64,000 nt of DNA from Alcaligenes faecalis. GTDB lineage: Bacteria > Pseudomonadota > Gammaproteobacteria > Burkholderiales > Burkholderiaceae_B. Shown in pieces: positions 8,874-17,328 of the stretch. The notes under the pieces are model-generated. The model saw nothing but the letters and a program-made list of their open reading frames with translations. It searched no databases and had not been told where the DNA came from. The position numbers and the translations under genes were made by a program. Position 1 is the first letter of the stretch. Every line of letters begins with the position of its first letter. The stretch covers positions 682,001 through 746,000 of the forward strand of contig NZ_CP031747.1 in assembly GCF_005311025.1 (NCBI RefSeq), written 5' to 3'.

Positions 8874-8884
8874 ACTTCACATAA
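8874..8884 (+). other. XerC-arm-like half site near the dif junction
   Basis: ACTTCACATAA resembles a XerC-binding arm (9 of 11 matches to AGTTCGCATAA as I recall the neisserial form) and is followed by TG as in dif, but the right half (AGACTGCTGAA) has no XerD-arm character. It may be chance, a decayed site, or part of the element's own accessory sequence. Confidence 0.3.
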
Positions 8885-8936
8885 TGCAAAAGACTGCTGA
8901 ACAGGCTCGTTTTCCTCCCTAGAGGACGGCTGGGAA

Positions 8937-8964
8937 ACATCGCATAATGTATATTATGTAAAGT
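8937..8964 (+). other. dif: dif-like XerC/XerD recombination site; probable ICE attachment junction
   Basis: The 28 bases read as an 11-bp left arm ACATCGCATAA, a 6-bp centre TGTATA and an 11-bp right arm TTATGTAAAGT. The classical proteobacterial dif, as I recall it, has CGCATAA, TGTATA and TTATGTTAAAT in the same order. The inner 18 bases CGCATAATGTATATTATG are identical to it, and about 24 of 28 positions agree with the neisserial form. XerC binds the left arm and XerD the right. The differences are at the outer left edge and in the outer right arm. The site lies 169 bases after traI and 155 before pap, exactly where the element ends, as expected for an element integrated by host Xer recombinases (compare the gonococcal genetic island). 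A second copy would lie beyond the left edge of the window. Confidence 0.85.
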
Positions 8965-9119
8965 CGATAATCGATAGACTTTAGCCCCATTCCCTTAAGC
9001 ACCTGTTTTTACCGCTTTTCACTCCTCTCTCTGCTTCCGGATTATTTTTGCTCTGAAGGTAGTTAAGTCTTCTCTTGCATGGTTATAGTGAGCAGCTATG
9101 TAAATCGGAGCAAAGCACC

Positions 9120-10649
9120 ATGGGCCATGTACTACAGTTTGCCGAACGCGATCCCAGCTTGAGTGATGACTTGGCCAAGGCGCAGATTGAAATCCTGCGT
9201 GAAGCCTTGCTGTCCAAGCAGTACGAACGTCTGGATAAGGCAGATCAAACCCTGCTGATCGTGGTGGCAGGTATGGACGGTGTGGGTAAAGGCTCTGCTA
9301 TCAATACCTTGAACACGTGGCTGGACCCTCGCCATGTGCACACTCTGGCGTTCGGCAAGTTAAGTGAAGAAGAAGCCATGCGCCCTTTGATGTGGCGTTA
9401 TTGGAATAGCTTGCCCGCTCGTGGTCAGACGGGTTTGGTGTTTGGTTCCTGGTACGCGCCTTTGATGAAAGAACTGGGCCGTAAAGAACCGGATCCGGCC
9501 AAGATTGCTTTGTATACCCATCTGATCAATCGTTTTGAAGCGCAGTTGGCCTATCAAGGCGTGCAGGTTTTGAAGCTGTGGTTCCATCTTTCTGCGCAGG
9601 CTCAACTGGATCGATGCGCTACCTTGATGGCTGATCCTAGTACTGCCTGGCGTGTCAGCAAGGCTGACCTGAAAGTTCATAAGCAATTCAATCGTTTGCG
9701 CAATGCCGCGACGCAAACTATCAATCTGACTCATCGGAATTACGCCCCTTGGGTTGTTATCCCTAGCGCAGATAAGAACCTGCGTGATGTGTCTTTGGCC
9801 AAGGTGGTGTTGCAGGCCATGGACAAGCCTATTGTCCCGCGTCAGGTGAAAGAGCCGCATGCCTTCCCGTTTCGCTTGAACGTCCCGACTGCTTCGCTTC
9901 AGTCCCCTCCTCCTGAAGAATCTGTGCAGGATTACGACGCCGAGCTTTTGCATTGGCAGGGCCGTTTATCCTGCGCGGTGCGTAGCAAAGCTTTCCGCAA
10001 GCACTCTTTGGTACTGGTGTTTGAGGGGCGGGATGCAGCGGGTAAAGGCGGCACTATTCGCCGTTTGACCGAAGCTCTGGACGTGCGCACTTACGATATC
10101 CACCCTATTTCTGCCCCTAATGCTGTGGAGCTGGCACGCCCTTATCTATGGCGTTTCTGGCGCAAATTGCCGCGTCTGGGGGAAATTTCGATTTTTGATC
10201 GATCCTGGTATGGCCGTGTGCTGGTGGAGCGAGTGGAAAAATTGATTTCCCGCGCCGCTTGGCATCGCTCTTACGAGGAAATCAACGAATTTGAGGCACA
10301 GTTGCTGGCCAACGGTACGGCTGTGATCAAGTTCTGGCTGGATATTGATAAGGACGAGCAGCTCAAACGCTTCAAGGCCCGCGAGGAAACGCCCTTCAAG
10401 AATTACAAGATTACGGAAGACGATTGGCGTAACCGGGAGAAATGGACGGCGTATCAACGCGCGGCGGAGGAAATGTTCGCCCAGACCGATACTCACATGG
10501 CACCTTGGCATATTGTGCCCAGCAAGGACAAAAAAGCCGCCCGTATTCAGGTTCTGCGTACGGTCGTCGAGACGCTGGAGTCTTTGGATGAGCACATGAT
10601 CAGCCTGAATGAGCCGGCCTTGTCTGATCAGGTCAGTGAGCAGGTATAA
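9120..10649 (+). CDS. pap: Polyphosphate:AMP phosphotransferase (two-domain PPK2)
   Basis: A 509-residue cytoplasmic enzyme that transfers phosphate from polyphosphate to AMP to give ADP. It has the tandem two-domain PPK2 layout of class II enzymes. Domain 1 has GMDGVGKG (residues about 51-58), a partly degenerate P-loop; domain 2 has FEGRDAAGKGG (about 301-311), an intact Walker A, and the lid motif FDRSWYGRVLVERVE. The length matches Pap (about 500 residues). ATG at 9120 is chosen because GGAG lies 9 bases before it; an in-frame TTG at 9075 would add 15 residues without a ribosome site. It is the first chromosomal gene after the dif junction and appears monocistronic. Confidence 0.9.
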   Translation: MGHVLQFAERDPSLSDDLAKAQIEILREALLSKQYERLDKADQTLLIVVAGMDGVGKGSAINTLNTWLDPRHVHTLAFGKLSEEEAMRPLMWRYWNSLPARGQTGLVFGSWYAPLMKELGRKEPDPAKIALYTHLINRFEAQLAYQGVQVLKLWFHLSAQAQLDRCATLMADPSTAWRVSKADLKVHKQFNRLRNAATQTINLTHRNYAPWVVIPSADKNLRDVSLAKVVLQAMDKPIVPRQVKEPHAFPFRLNVPTASLQSPPPEESVQDYDAELLHWQGRLSCAVRSKAFRKHSLVLVFEGRDAAGKGGTIRRLTEALDVRTYDIHPISAPNAVELARPYLWRFWRKLPRLGEISIFDRSWYGRVLVERVEKLISRAAWHRSYEEINEFEAQLLANGTAVIKFWLDIDKDEQLKRFKAREETPFKNYKITEDDWRNREKWTAYQRAAEEMFAQTDTHMAPWHIVPSKDKKAARIQVLRTVVETLESLDEHMISLNEPALSDQVSEQV

Positions 10650-10723
10650 GGATGCACGTGCTTTTTTACCGACAAGGCTTTACTTCGGTTAGGCGTATTG
10701 TCGATTTGCTTTGACGATGAGCC

Positions 10724-11182
10724 TTATAAATCCTGCCGTGCTGCCAGGCTAAGGATTTTGCGCCAACGTTTGGCTTCTGCGGTATGGGCAGGCTGGATTT
10801 CCCAACTTTGCGTTGGGTTACGCAAAGTCAGCGTCAATCCCCTGCCCTGCAGCTCGACTGAGTCTATATCCGCAAAAATAAACGCTCGTGTTCCCTGCCC
10901 CGTTTGAATCTGACCGCGTTTTTGCAGGGCATCCAGGCGTATTGAACCGTCGGGTAAAGCCAGTTCCAGAATACGCTGGCCTTGCTGCTTTTTGCCGTGA
11001 ATGGCCAGATAACGGCGTCGCCATACGATGAAGGGGGCCACCAGAATGGCCGCTGCGATCAGCAGGCTCAAGATCGCGGCAATAACTCCGGCACTGGCAC
11101 TGACCAGGCTAAAGAGCTGCATTCCACCATACACAAGCGCCGCAATAATCCCCAGGAACAGCAGGACGACGATGATGGGCAT
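10724..11182 (-). CDS. Small membrane protein, function unknown, in operon with purT
   Basis: A 152-residue protein with two N-terminal membrane helices (MPIIVVLLFLGIIAALVYGG and VIAAILSLLIAAAILVAPFIVW) and a cytoplasmic domain of about 85 residues (ILELALPDGSIRLDALQKRG, FIFADIDSVELQGRGLTL) that looks like a small all-beta, PH-like fold. I do not recognise a named family. It starts 18 bases after the end of purT on the same strand with AGGAG 8 bases before the ATG, so it is likely cotranscribed, though a link with purine synthesis is not implied by its sequence. Confidence 0.75.
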   Translation of the reverse strand: MPIIVVLLFLGIIAALVYGGMQLFSLVSASAGVIAAILSLLIAAAILVAPFIVWRRRYLAIHGKKQQGQRILELALPDGSIRLDALQKRGQIQTGQGTRAFIFADIDSVELQGRGLTLTLRNPTQSWEIQPAHTAEAKRWRKILSLAARQDL

Positions 11183-11200
11183 GGTGGAAAACTCCTTGTT

Positions 11201-12403
11201 TTAGCGGGCTTGGACTTTTACGGTGGCCGCGGCCTGGCGGGCGTTTGCACGGGCCGTTTCCAGATCAGCGTCTGCGGCCAATGCGACACCCATGCGGCGC
11301 TTTTCAAAGCTCTCGGGTTTGCCGAACAGACGGATATCGGTTTGCGGGATGCGCAAGGCTTCAGCCACATTCAGGAAATTCACGTCTTTTGCGTCTACAC
11401 CGCCGTAGATCACGGCGCTGGCGCCGGGCATACGCAAGGCGGTATTCACAGGCAGGCCCAGAATGGCGCGTGCATGCAGTTCAAATTCCGACTGCCATTG
11501 GGTGGCCATGGTGACCATGCCGGTGTCGTGTGGACGGGGGCTGACTTCACTGAACCAGACCTGATCGCCCTTCACGAACAGCTCAACGCCAAACAAGCCC
11601 TGGCCGCCCAGGTTCTGGGTAACGGCTTGGGCAATATCGCGTGCGCTTTGCAGAGCTGCGGGACTCATGGGCTGGGGCTGCCAGCTTTCTACGTAGTCGC
11701 CATCTACCTGCTTGTGGCCGATGGGATCGCAGAACTGGGTTTCGATTTGGCCGTCTGCGCCTACGGCACGGACAGTCAATAAGGTGATTTCGTAGTCGAA
11801 GTCGATAAAGCCTTCAACTATGACGCGGCATTGGCTGACGCGGCCACCCGCCATGGCGTAGTCCCAGGCTTTGGCAACATCGTCCGGGCCGCTAATCTTG
11901 CTTTGACCCTTGCCCGAGCTGCTCATCAAGGGTTTGACGACGCAAGGGTAGCCAATCTTGTCGTCGATAGCGGCTTGAAGCTCTTCCAGCGATTCGCAGA
12001 ACTGATAGGGGCTGGTGGGAACACCCAGGGTTTCAGCGGCCAGGCGGCGGATGCCTTCGCGGTCCATGGTCAGGCGAGCCGCACGGGCCGTCGGAATGAC
12101 GCGTACCTTGCCTTGGGCTTCCAGCTCTTCCAGCACGCCGGTGGCAATGGCTTCAATCTCGGGCACAACCAGGGTGGGCTTTTCTTCTTCGATCAGGGCG
12201 CGCAATTGTTCGGCATCACTCATGGTGATGGTGCGCGAGTGATGGGCGACCTGCTGGCCAGGTGCGTTCTCGTAGCGGTCCACCGCTATGGTTTCTACCC
12301 CCAGGCGTTGCAGCGCAATCAGTACTTCTTTGCCCAGCTCTCCCGAGCCCAAGAGCATGATTTTGTCCGACGACGACGATAAAGGGGTGCCCAACAGGCT
12401 CAT
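11201..12403 (-). CDS. purT: Phosphoribosylglycinamide formyltransferase 2 (formate-dependent)
   Basis: A 400-residue ATP-grasp enzyme that makes formyl-GAR from GAR, formate and ATP in purine synthesis. The start [21 protein letters not shown] is the PurT dinucleotide-like fold with its GSGELGKE signature; [13 protein letters not shown] follows. The ATP-grasp part shows [16 protein letters not shown] and the metal site [17 protein letters not shown]. Length equals the family norm (about 392-400). The ATG at 12403 has GGAG upstream; a longer in-frame reading to 12532 is rejected because it adds a non-conserved Arg-rich leader. Confidence 0.95.
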   Translation of the reverse strand: MSLLGTPLSSSSDKIMLLGSGELGKEVLIALQRLGVETIAVDRYENAPGQQVAHHSRTITMSDAEQLRALIEEEKPTLVVPEIEAIATGVLEELEAQGKVRVIPTARAARLTMDREGIRRLAAETLGVPTSPYQFCESLEELQAAIDDKIGYPCVVKPLMSSSGKGQSKISGPDDVAKAWDYAMAGGRVSQCRVIVEGFIDFDYEITLLTVRAVGADGQIETQFCDPIGHKQVDGDYVESWQPQPMSPAALQSARDIAQAVTQNLGGQGLFGVELFVKGDQVWFSEVSPRPHDTGMVTMATQWQSEFELHARAILGLPVNTALRMPGASAVIYGGVDAKDVNFLNVAEALRIPQTDIRLFGKPESFEKRRMGVALAADADLETARANARQAAATVKVQAR

Positions 12404-12489
12404 GGCGCGTGCTCCGCTGAAAATGAGAAATTCAAAAGCGGTATTGTAATGCAGGCGACGCCGGGTTTTTTTCAAGCAGGACTGCTTTG

Positions 12490-12523
12490 TCCGCCCTGCT
12501 GGCATACAGGCTTGCAGGGCGGA
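12490..12523 (-). terminator. Hairpin downstream of the multicopper oxidase gene
   Basis: Perfect 10-bp arms TCCGCCCTGC (12490-12499) and GCAGGGCGGA (12514-12523) with a 14-base loop, 30 bases after the oxidase stop codon. There is no clear T-run, so it may act as a weak terminator or a 3' end stabiliser. Confidence 0.5.
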
Positions 12524-12553
12524 TGTTTTCAAGGCTCTACCTCACGGGTCAGG

Positions 12554-14143
12554 CTACTCCACCATTAGCTGCGCCATCATGCCCAGGTCCTCGTGCTCCA
12601 GAATGTGGCAGTGGAACATGCGCAGGCCGGGCAATTCCTGGCGGAATGCTAGCCGGACCGTCTCATTGGGCCGCAGATTGACCGTGTCGCGCCAGGCCCG
12701 GAACGCCTCCGGTACGGACTGCATCCCGGTTTGGCGCGCCAATACCTGAAACTGTGTGCCGTGCAGATGGAAAGGATGGTCCATATGGGAATCGTTAATC
12801 ACATCCCAGTACTGCCACTGCCCTGTTGGGCAACGCAGGTCGATGCGGTCCATGTCGTAGACCTGATTGTTGATACGGAACATGGAACGCATGGCAGCCA
12901 TGCCGGGCATCATATCGTTATCCATGCCTGCCATACCCTGGTGGTTCATCTCGGATGAGTTTGTCATACCAGAACCGTGCCCAGACTGCATGTCATGGTT
13001 CATGGGCATGACTTCGCTGAACACGACTTTTGCGGTACTGGCGGCTGCTGGAATGGCAGGGATTGCGCGTAATTGCTTGGGCAGTTCGATTTCCTGATGG
13101 CGGATTTTCAGTGTTGCCAACGTCAGGGTTTCGGGACTTTCCTGCACCATCATTTTTTGCCGATCGTAATACAGTGCTTGCAAGCTGCTATCCAGATCTT
13201 TATCCACCTGGATAAAGAACTCCACCCGTTCGGCCGGGGCCAACAAAATCGACTCGGCCGCTGCCAAGGCTTGCTCTAACAGTCCGCCATCTGTACCGAC
13301 TTGAACCAGACGGGCACCGGGGATGTGCAGCTTCAAATAACGGGCAGAACACGAGTTCCAGACACGGATGCGTTCTGCTGTGCTGGCCTGGATAAGGGGT
13401 TGGCGTTGACCATTCAGCAGCACGAACTGCCCTTCCCTGCCGTTCATCCAGTCGGGACCTGTGTTGGCCGGAATATGGCCATTAATGTCCAACCGCAGAT
13501 CGCTAATGGCCCAGTGTTGCTCCGTATAGTCTTTCAACGGGTCTTTGGGAGAGCGGACAATAATTGTCCCGCCCAATCCGTGGGCGACTTGCTCACCGCT
13601 TTTGCCATGAGGGTGTGGGTGATACCAGTACGTACCGGCGCAGCCTTCGGGCAAGGTAAAGCGGTAGTAGCGGCTTTGTCCTGGCATCACCGCGTCTTGT
13701 GGGTTGCCGTCCTGATTAGAGGGAACCGGCAAACCGTGCCAGTGGATGGTAGTGGCCTGATCCAGCTGGTTTTCAAACTCGATTTCTACTTGGTCGCCCT
13801 CATACAGTTCGATCAGCGGGCCGGGAGCTTGGCCGTTGTAAAGCCAGAGTTCGGTGCTTTTTCCATCTGCCAGAACGCGTTGATGGGCAGCAGCAGTAAT
13901 TTTGGCCTGGAAAAGCCCTTTTTTCTGACTACTGTTTTTAAGTACAGGTAGAGCTTGCAGAGCCTGGCCAGCCGGCATTTTTTCTATGGGCATCAGGCCT
14001 GGGCGGGTGCTCATGCCGTGACCGGGCATACCTTCAGACATGGAGCCGTGGTGCCCCATCATGCCCTGCCCCCAGCTTCGCATAGGCAGGCTACTCAAGA
14101 GGCTGGCACCCAAAGTCAGTTTAAAAAAATCGCGTCGTTTCAT
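12554..14143 (-). CDS. cueO: Multicopper oxidase, CueO/CopA type
   Basis: A 529-residue periplasmic oxidase that would convert Cu(I) to less toxic Cu(II). A twin-arginine signal (MKRRDFFKLTLGASLLSS) is followed by a His/Met-rich stretch. All copper ligands are present: HWHG (about 131), HPHPHG (about 172), HPFHLHG (about 452) and HCHILEHEDLGMM (about 509, with the type 1 Cys). A Met-rich insert (MNHDMQSGHGSGM, MAGMDNDMMPGMAAMRSM) near 385-420 is like the CueO copper-gathering segment. ATG at 14143 has AGGGAT before it; a start at 14167 is also open. It follows a small Cys/His protein gene by 93 bases, probably as one copper-stress operon. Confidence 0.9.
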   Translation of the reverse strand: MKRRDFFKLTLGASLLSSLPMRSWGQGMMGHHGSMSEGMPGHGMSTRPGLMPIEKMPAGQALQALPVLKNSSQKKGLFQAKITAAAHQRVLADGKSTELWLYNGQAPGPLIELYEGDQVEIEFENQLDQATTIHWHGLPVPSNQDGNPQDAVMPGQSRYYRFTLPEGCAGTYWYHPHPHGKSGEQVAHGLGGTIIVRSPKDPLKDYTEQHWAISDLRLDINGHIPANTGPDWMNGREGQFVLLNGQRQPLIQASTAERIRVWNSCSARYLKLHIPGARLVQVGTDGGLLEQALAAAESILLAPAERVEFFIQVDKDLDSSLQALYYDRQKMMVQESPETLTLATLKIRHQEIELPKQLRAIPAIPAAASTAKVVFSEVMPMNHDMQSGHGSGMTNSSEMNHQGMAGMDNDMMPGMAAMRSMFRINNQVYDMDRIDLRCPTGQWQYWDVINDSHMDHPFHLHGTQFQVLARQTGMQSVPEAFRAWRDTVNLRPNETVRLAFRQELPGLRMFHCHILEHEDLGMMAQLMVE

Positions 14144-14236
14144 GGGTTTATCCCTATCAATCATCAATACACACGTACCACCCAGGCTGGATCAGCACAG
14201 GCTTTTAGCGCTTGGGCGGCAATTAAAACGAGATGA

Positions 14237-14590
14237 TCAGGACGAGCGTGGAGGTGGCTGGGCGGGGCCAATCAGCCGGGAGACGTAGTTTTGATGCAGG
14301 GGGACGGGAGGGAAAACGGGCTGTAATGCCACCGCTTCAGGTGGTGGAGCCTGCGTCGCCAGACAAGCGCAGCAACCACTTTTCATTGGAGTGCTGCAAT
14401 GGTTGGGAGCACTATGGTGAGATTGCCCCGACGAGGCATGTTGCGCTTGAACAGTGTTGCGATCCGTATTTTGAATCGTGGCGTGTGAGGCAAAGCTGCT
14501 ACTCACACTCATGCTGGCAAAAAAAACAAGCAGGCCGACTAATAAAAGCCAGCCTATCGTTTTGCGAGATGAAATGGGTGCGCGCAGCAT
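14237..14590 (-). CDS. Small Cys/His-rich exported or membrane protein, likely copper homeostasis (DUF2946-like)
   Basis: A 117-residue protein with one N-terminal hydrophobic helix (TIGWLLLVGLLVFFASMSV) and a following segment rich in His and Cys: HASSGQSHHSAPNHCS, then SGCCACLA, then a Pro-rich tail. The layout resembles DUF2946-type proteins that accompany copper oxidases. It sits directly upstream of the multicopper oxidase on the same strand, which supports a role in copper binding or delivery. ATG at 14590 is used; a TTG two codons earlier is less likely. The family call is tentative. Confidence 0.65.
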   Translation of the reverse strand: MLRAPISSRKTIGWLLLVGLLVFFASMSVSSSFASHATIQNTDRNTVQAQHASSGQSHHSAPNHCSTPMKSGCCACLATQAPPPEAVALQPVFPPVPLHQNYVSRLIGPAQPPPRSS

Positions 14591-14725
14591 GGGCAAAAGC
14601 TTAGCATAAGCCTTCTGTGCATCGTTTGCGCTAAAACAGACCGTTACACGCAGTGGTCTATCCAGGCGATTGAAAGCGTAGCAAATCAGCCTTACGGATG
14701 GCTGGCATAGGCTGCTAAATAGATT

Positions 14726-15793
14726 TTATTGTTCAGGATCGTTCTTGATCAGGCGTCGCTTCAACCGTAGGGGGCGTACAGGCTGGCTTTGGGCTTGTTC
14801 CAGTTCCTGGCTGAGTCGTTGGGCTGTTTTGCGCGCCTCTTCATTCTCCCGCTCCAGCAAAGCAGCGCGAGTACGCAACATTTGCAATTGCCCCTGCATC
14901 TCTTTGGCTAAGTTATGGCTGATATCCATAGCCGCTTGCATCGCGCGGCGCTCGCCCTGCTCTTGCCCCAACTCCTGGCGCAGTTTCTGCATTTGATCCT
15001 GCTGTTTGTTCAGCTCCTGTTCGTGAGCTTGACGCTGGGTCTTGTTTGCTTGCTCGGCCTCTTCTATTTGCTGACGCAGTCGCGTTTGAATGGAGCGTTC
15101 CTTGTCGATTTCCAGTAAAGCACGGCGCTCGTTGGCCTGGGCGCGTTCTTCGGTCAGCTCAATAGCCTTTTGCAGCCGCTCCAAGTCCTGGGTGAATTGC
15201 TCACCTTGGCGGCGCAGTTCTTGTTGAACCAATTGTTTTTCGGTTTCCAGCTCGTTTTGACGTTGTTTGGCGTGCAGCAAGTCTTGTTTCAGAGCTGCTT
15301 GCACCTGACCGGCTGCCTGTATTTCTTCTTTCAGCTTTGCTATATGGGCTTGGGCATTTTTCAAGGCGCCCTGCTCTACTTCCAATGTCTGTTGGGCCTC
15401 CAGGGTTTGGGCTTGGGCCTGTGCGACGCGTTCATCAGCCTGAGTCTGGTAATGCAGCATTTGCTGCTTCGAGTGCCCCATCGCTTCTTGCCAGATACGA
15501 CCCAGCAGATCCCCCGTCAGGGCTTGTAGCTCTTCGGGCATGTCGGCCACATCCAGCCGAACTCGACTTTTATCCCGCAAATCTTCCCAGAACGTCTGTA
15601 GTGCCTGAGCCGGAGCGCTCATGCTGCCTTTGCGCACCAATTGGTACAGCTTGTTGGCCGTAGGTGTGACGCCATAGCGGAAAAACAGGAGTGCGGCCAC
15701 TTCTTTGTACAAAGTCTGCGTATGGCTGAAGCGATCACGTAATTGGGCAACATCGGCCAGGATTTGCCCCTCGTTTGGCTGGTTTTGCTCCAT
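14726..15793 (-). CDS. KfrA-like DNA-binding coiled-coil protein
   Basis: A 355-residue protein. Residues 1-120 match the KfrA_N layout (QLRDRFSHTQTLYKEVAALL, FRYGVTPTANKLYQLVRKGS, TFWEDLRDKSRVRL), a helix-turn-helix type DNA-binding domain. Residues 120-340 are one long coiled coil rich in Gln, Glu, Ala and Leu. The C-terminus is basic (LRLKRRLIKNDPEQ). KfrA proteins of plasmids bind and repress their own promoter and have a part in plasmid stability; chromosomal versions are poorly known. It is divergent from a tyrosine recombinase gene, with a 28-bp palindrome between them. AGGTGG precedes the ATG at a good distance. Confidence 0.8.
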   Translation of the reverse strand: MEQNQPNEGQILADVAQLRDRFSHTQTLYKEVAALLFFRYGVTPTANKLYQLVRKGSMSAPAQALQTFWEDLRDKSRVRLDVADMPEELQALTGDLLGRIWQEAMGHSKQQMLHYQTQADERVAQAQAQTLEAQQTLEVEQGALKNAQAHIAKLKEEIQAAGQVQAALKQDLLHAKQRQNELETEKQLVQQELRRQGEQFTQDLERLQKAIELTEERAQANERRALLEIDKERSIQTRLRQQIEEAEQANKTQRQAHEQELNKQQDQMQKLRQELGQEQGERRAMQAAMDISHNLAKEMQGQLQMLRTRAALLERENEEARKTAQRLSQELEQAQSQPVRPLRLKRRLIKNDPEQ

Positions 15794-15867
15794 TTTTCCA
15801 CCTTTGTTGATAATTTAATTAATAATACAACGTAATATATAAAATTATCAACAAATCGGATTCTATA

Positions 15868-15895
15868 ATTTGACATTATCTCTATAATGTCAAAT
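15868..15895. promoter_or_regulatory. 28-bp palindrome between the KfrA-like and recombinase genes (operator/promoter or recombination core)
   Basis: The arms ATTTGACATTAT (15868-15879) and ATAATGTCAAAT (15884-15895) are perfect inverted copies separated by CTCT. Each arm contains TTGACA, a consensus -35 hexamer, once on each strand and each facing away toward its own gene, with AT-rich -10-like sequence beyond. A protein bound here would block both promoters, so autoregulation by the KfrA-like protein is likely. The size and layout (two arms of 11-12 bp, short centre) would also suit a tyrosine-recombinase core site. Confidence 0.7.
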
Positions 15896-15981
15896 ATCTG
15901 ACCCTAAACAGGCTGATTGGCACAGGCACGGGTTTGGAAACCCTTCCTGCTCTCTTATCGCCTTCGTTTTTCTGCTTATTC

Positions 15982-17181
15982 ATGGAAATAGCCAACACTT
16001 CGCCCTCAACCGATCTGGGATCGGACGATATTGCTCAATTGCTGGCTCGTTTTGACGGACGGCAAGGGGCCAACCGGTCTATCGGCGGACGTGCACAGAT
16101 TGAGGCGCAAACAGATATAGAGGCATTGCGAGCCTGGTTGGCGCGCTACATAGATAGCCCACGCACCTATGCGAACTACCGCAAGGAGGCGGAGCGTCTC
16201 TTGTTATGGGCGGTATTGGAGCGTCGCAAGGACTTGTCCTCGCTTAGCCTGGAAGACATCCTGGCCTATCGTTTGTTTCTGGCGGACCCTCAACCCGCTC
16301 ATCGCTGGGTGGTTCAAGGGCGCTCCCGCCCTGCCCGTCACCATGCGGCATGGCGGCCATTTGCGGGGCCCTTGTCTGAAAGCAGCCGGAATCAGGCGTT
16401 ATTGATTCTGAACTCTTTATTTAGCTGGCTGGTGCAGGCGGGGTATTTGGCGGGCAATCCTTTGGCCTTGTCTCATCAGGGCCGACGTCAAAAGAAAACC
16501 ACCGCCCCCCAGCAACGGTACTTGACCCGGTTGCAATGGCGTTGGGTACAGGATTACATCCAGGCCCTTCCTGAAGATACGCAGAGCGAGTTGCGCTACA
16601 AAGCCCGCGTACGTTGGCTCTTTTCCATTCTTTATGGCGGCGCCCTGCGCATTTCCGAACTGGTTCAGGCGCGTATGGCCGATGTTCAGGAACGTGTTGA
16701 TGCGGGAACGACGGCTCAGTGGTGGCTGCATATCCACGGCAAGGGCGACAAATGGCGTCGTGTGCCTTTAACGCAAGAGCTGTACGGCGAATTGATGCGC
16801 TACCGACAAGCGCATGGGCTGGAAGGACCGCCCCAGGCTTTGGAGCCCTATCCTTTATTAATGTCCGCCGGCGCCAGCGACAAGCATTTGACGCGGGCCA
16901 TGGCGCATGTTTTGGTCAAACAGGTTTTTCAAGGTAGTGCGGATCGTTTACGGAGTCTGCATCCCGATCAGGAGTTCCAGGCCCGTATTCTGGAGCAGGC
17001 CTCGGCTCACTGGCTGCGTCACTCGGCAGGTTCTCACCTGGCTGATCAAGGAGTGGATCTACGTATCATCCGTGACACTTTGGGCCATGAGTCTATCGCT
17101 ACGACCAATATCTATCTGCATGCGGATGATGATCAGCGTCACCAGGCTCTGGAGCAATCCCACAGCCTGGGTTGGAAATAA
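15982..17181 (+). CDS. Tyrosine recombinase (phage integrase family)
   Basis: A 399-residue site-specific recombinase. The N-terminal part (DIEALRAWLARYIDSPRTYANYRKE) is a SAM-like core-binding domain. The catalytic domain carries the full set: Arg in GGALRISELV (about 223), Lys in HGKGDKWRRVPL (about 255), HWLRHSAGSH (about 343), LGHESIATT and the nucleophile Tyr in TNIYLHAD (about 378). It is larger than XerC or XerD (about 300) because of an internal insert near residues 110-135. ATG at 15982 is used rather than TTG at 15934; no strong ribosome site is seen. It lies on the chromosomal side of the dif junction, so it is not obviously the integrase of the conjugative element. Confidence 0.88.
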   Translation: MEIANTSPSTDLGSDDIAQLLARFDGRQGANRSIGGRAQIEAQTDIEALRAWLARYIDSPRTYANYRKEAERLLLWAVLERRKDLSSLSLEDILAYRLFLADPQPAHRWVVQGRSRPARHHAAWRPFAGPLSESSRNQALLILNSLFSWLVQAGYLAGNPLALSHQGRRQKKTTAPQQRYLTRLQWRWVQDYIQALPEDTQSELRYKARVRWLFSILYGGALRISELVQARMADVQERVDAGTTAQWWLHIHGKGDKWRRVPLTQELYGELMRYRQAHGLEGPPQALEPYPLLMSAGASDKHLTRAMAHVLVKQVFQGSADRLRSLHPDQEFQARILEQASAHWLRHSAGSHLADQGVDLRIIRDTLGHESIATTNIYLHADDDQRHQALEQSHSLGWK

Positions 17182-17328
17182 AGCACCCGCTTCGAGACAA
17201 GAAAATCAGACGCAGACAGCCCGCGGCAATGCGGTAGGATACGGTTCCTGAGGGGGCTGCGTTCCTGTTTTCAGGCATGCTCCCCGCCCAAGCCTTGCTA
17301 TAGCTGATTGTTGGAGTACCTATCCCTT

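Larger units (their letters stand above)
8768..9119. other. Right end of the conjugative element and junction with the chromosome
   Basis: This 350-base stretch has no gene. It holds the dif-like site (8937-8964), a second XerC-arm-like sequence (8874-8884), a 7-bp inverted repeat TAAAGTC/GACTTTA (8959-8983) overlapping the right arm of dif, and then the leader of pap. Everything left of dif looks like element sequence and everything right of it like ordinary chromosome. Confidence 0.7.

Noticed and set aside
8768-9119. A tRNA-Gly 3'-end attachment repeat, as used by ICEclc
   Set aside because: No tRNA gene and no match to the usual tRNA-Gly 3' end is seen here; the dif-like site explains the junction better.
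15982-17181. The tyrosine recombinase as integrase of the conjugative element
   Set aside because: It lies 7 kb beyond the dif junction, behind clear chromosomal genes (pap, purT, cueO), so it is not in the element as delimited here. Its true role is left open as a finding.
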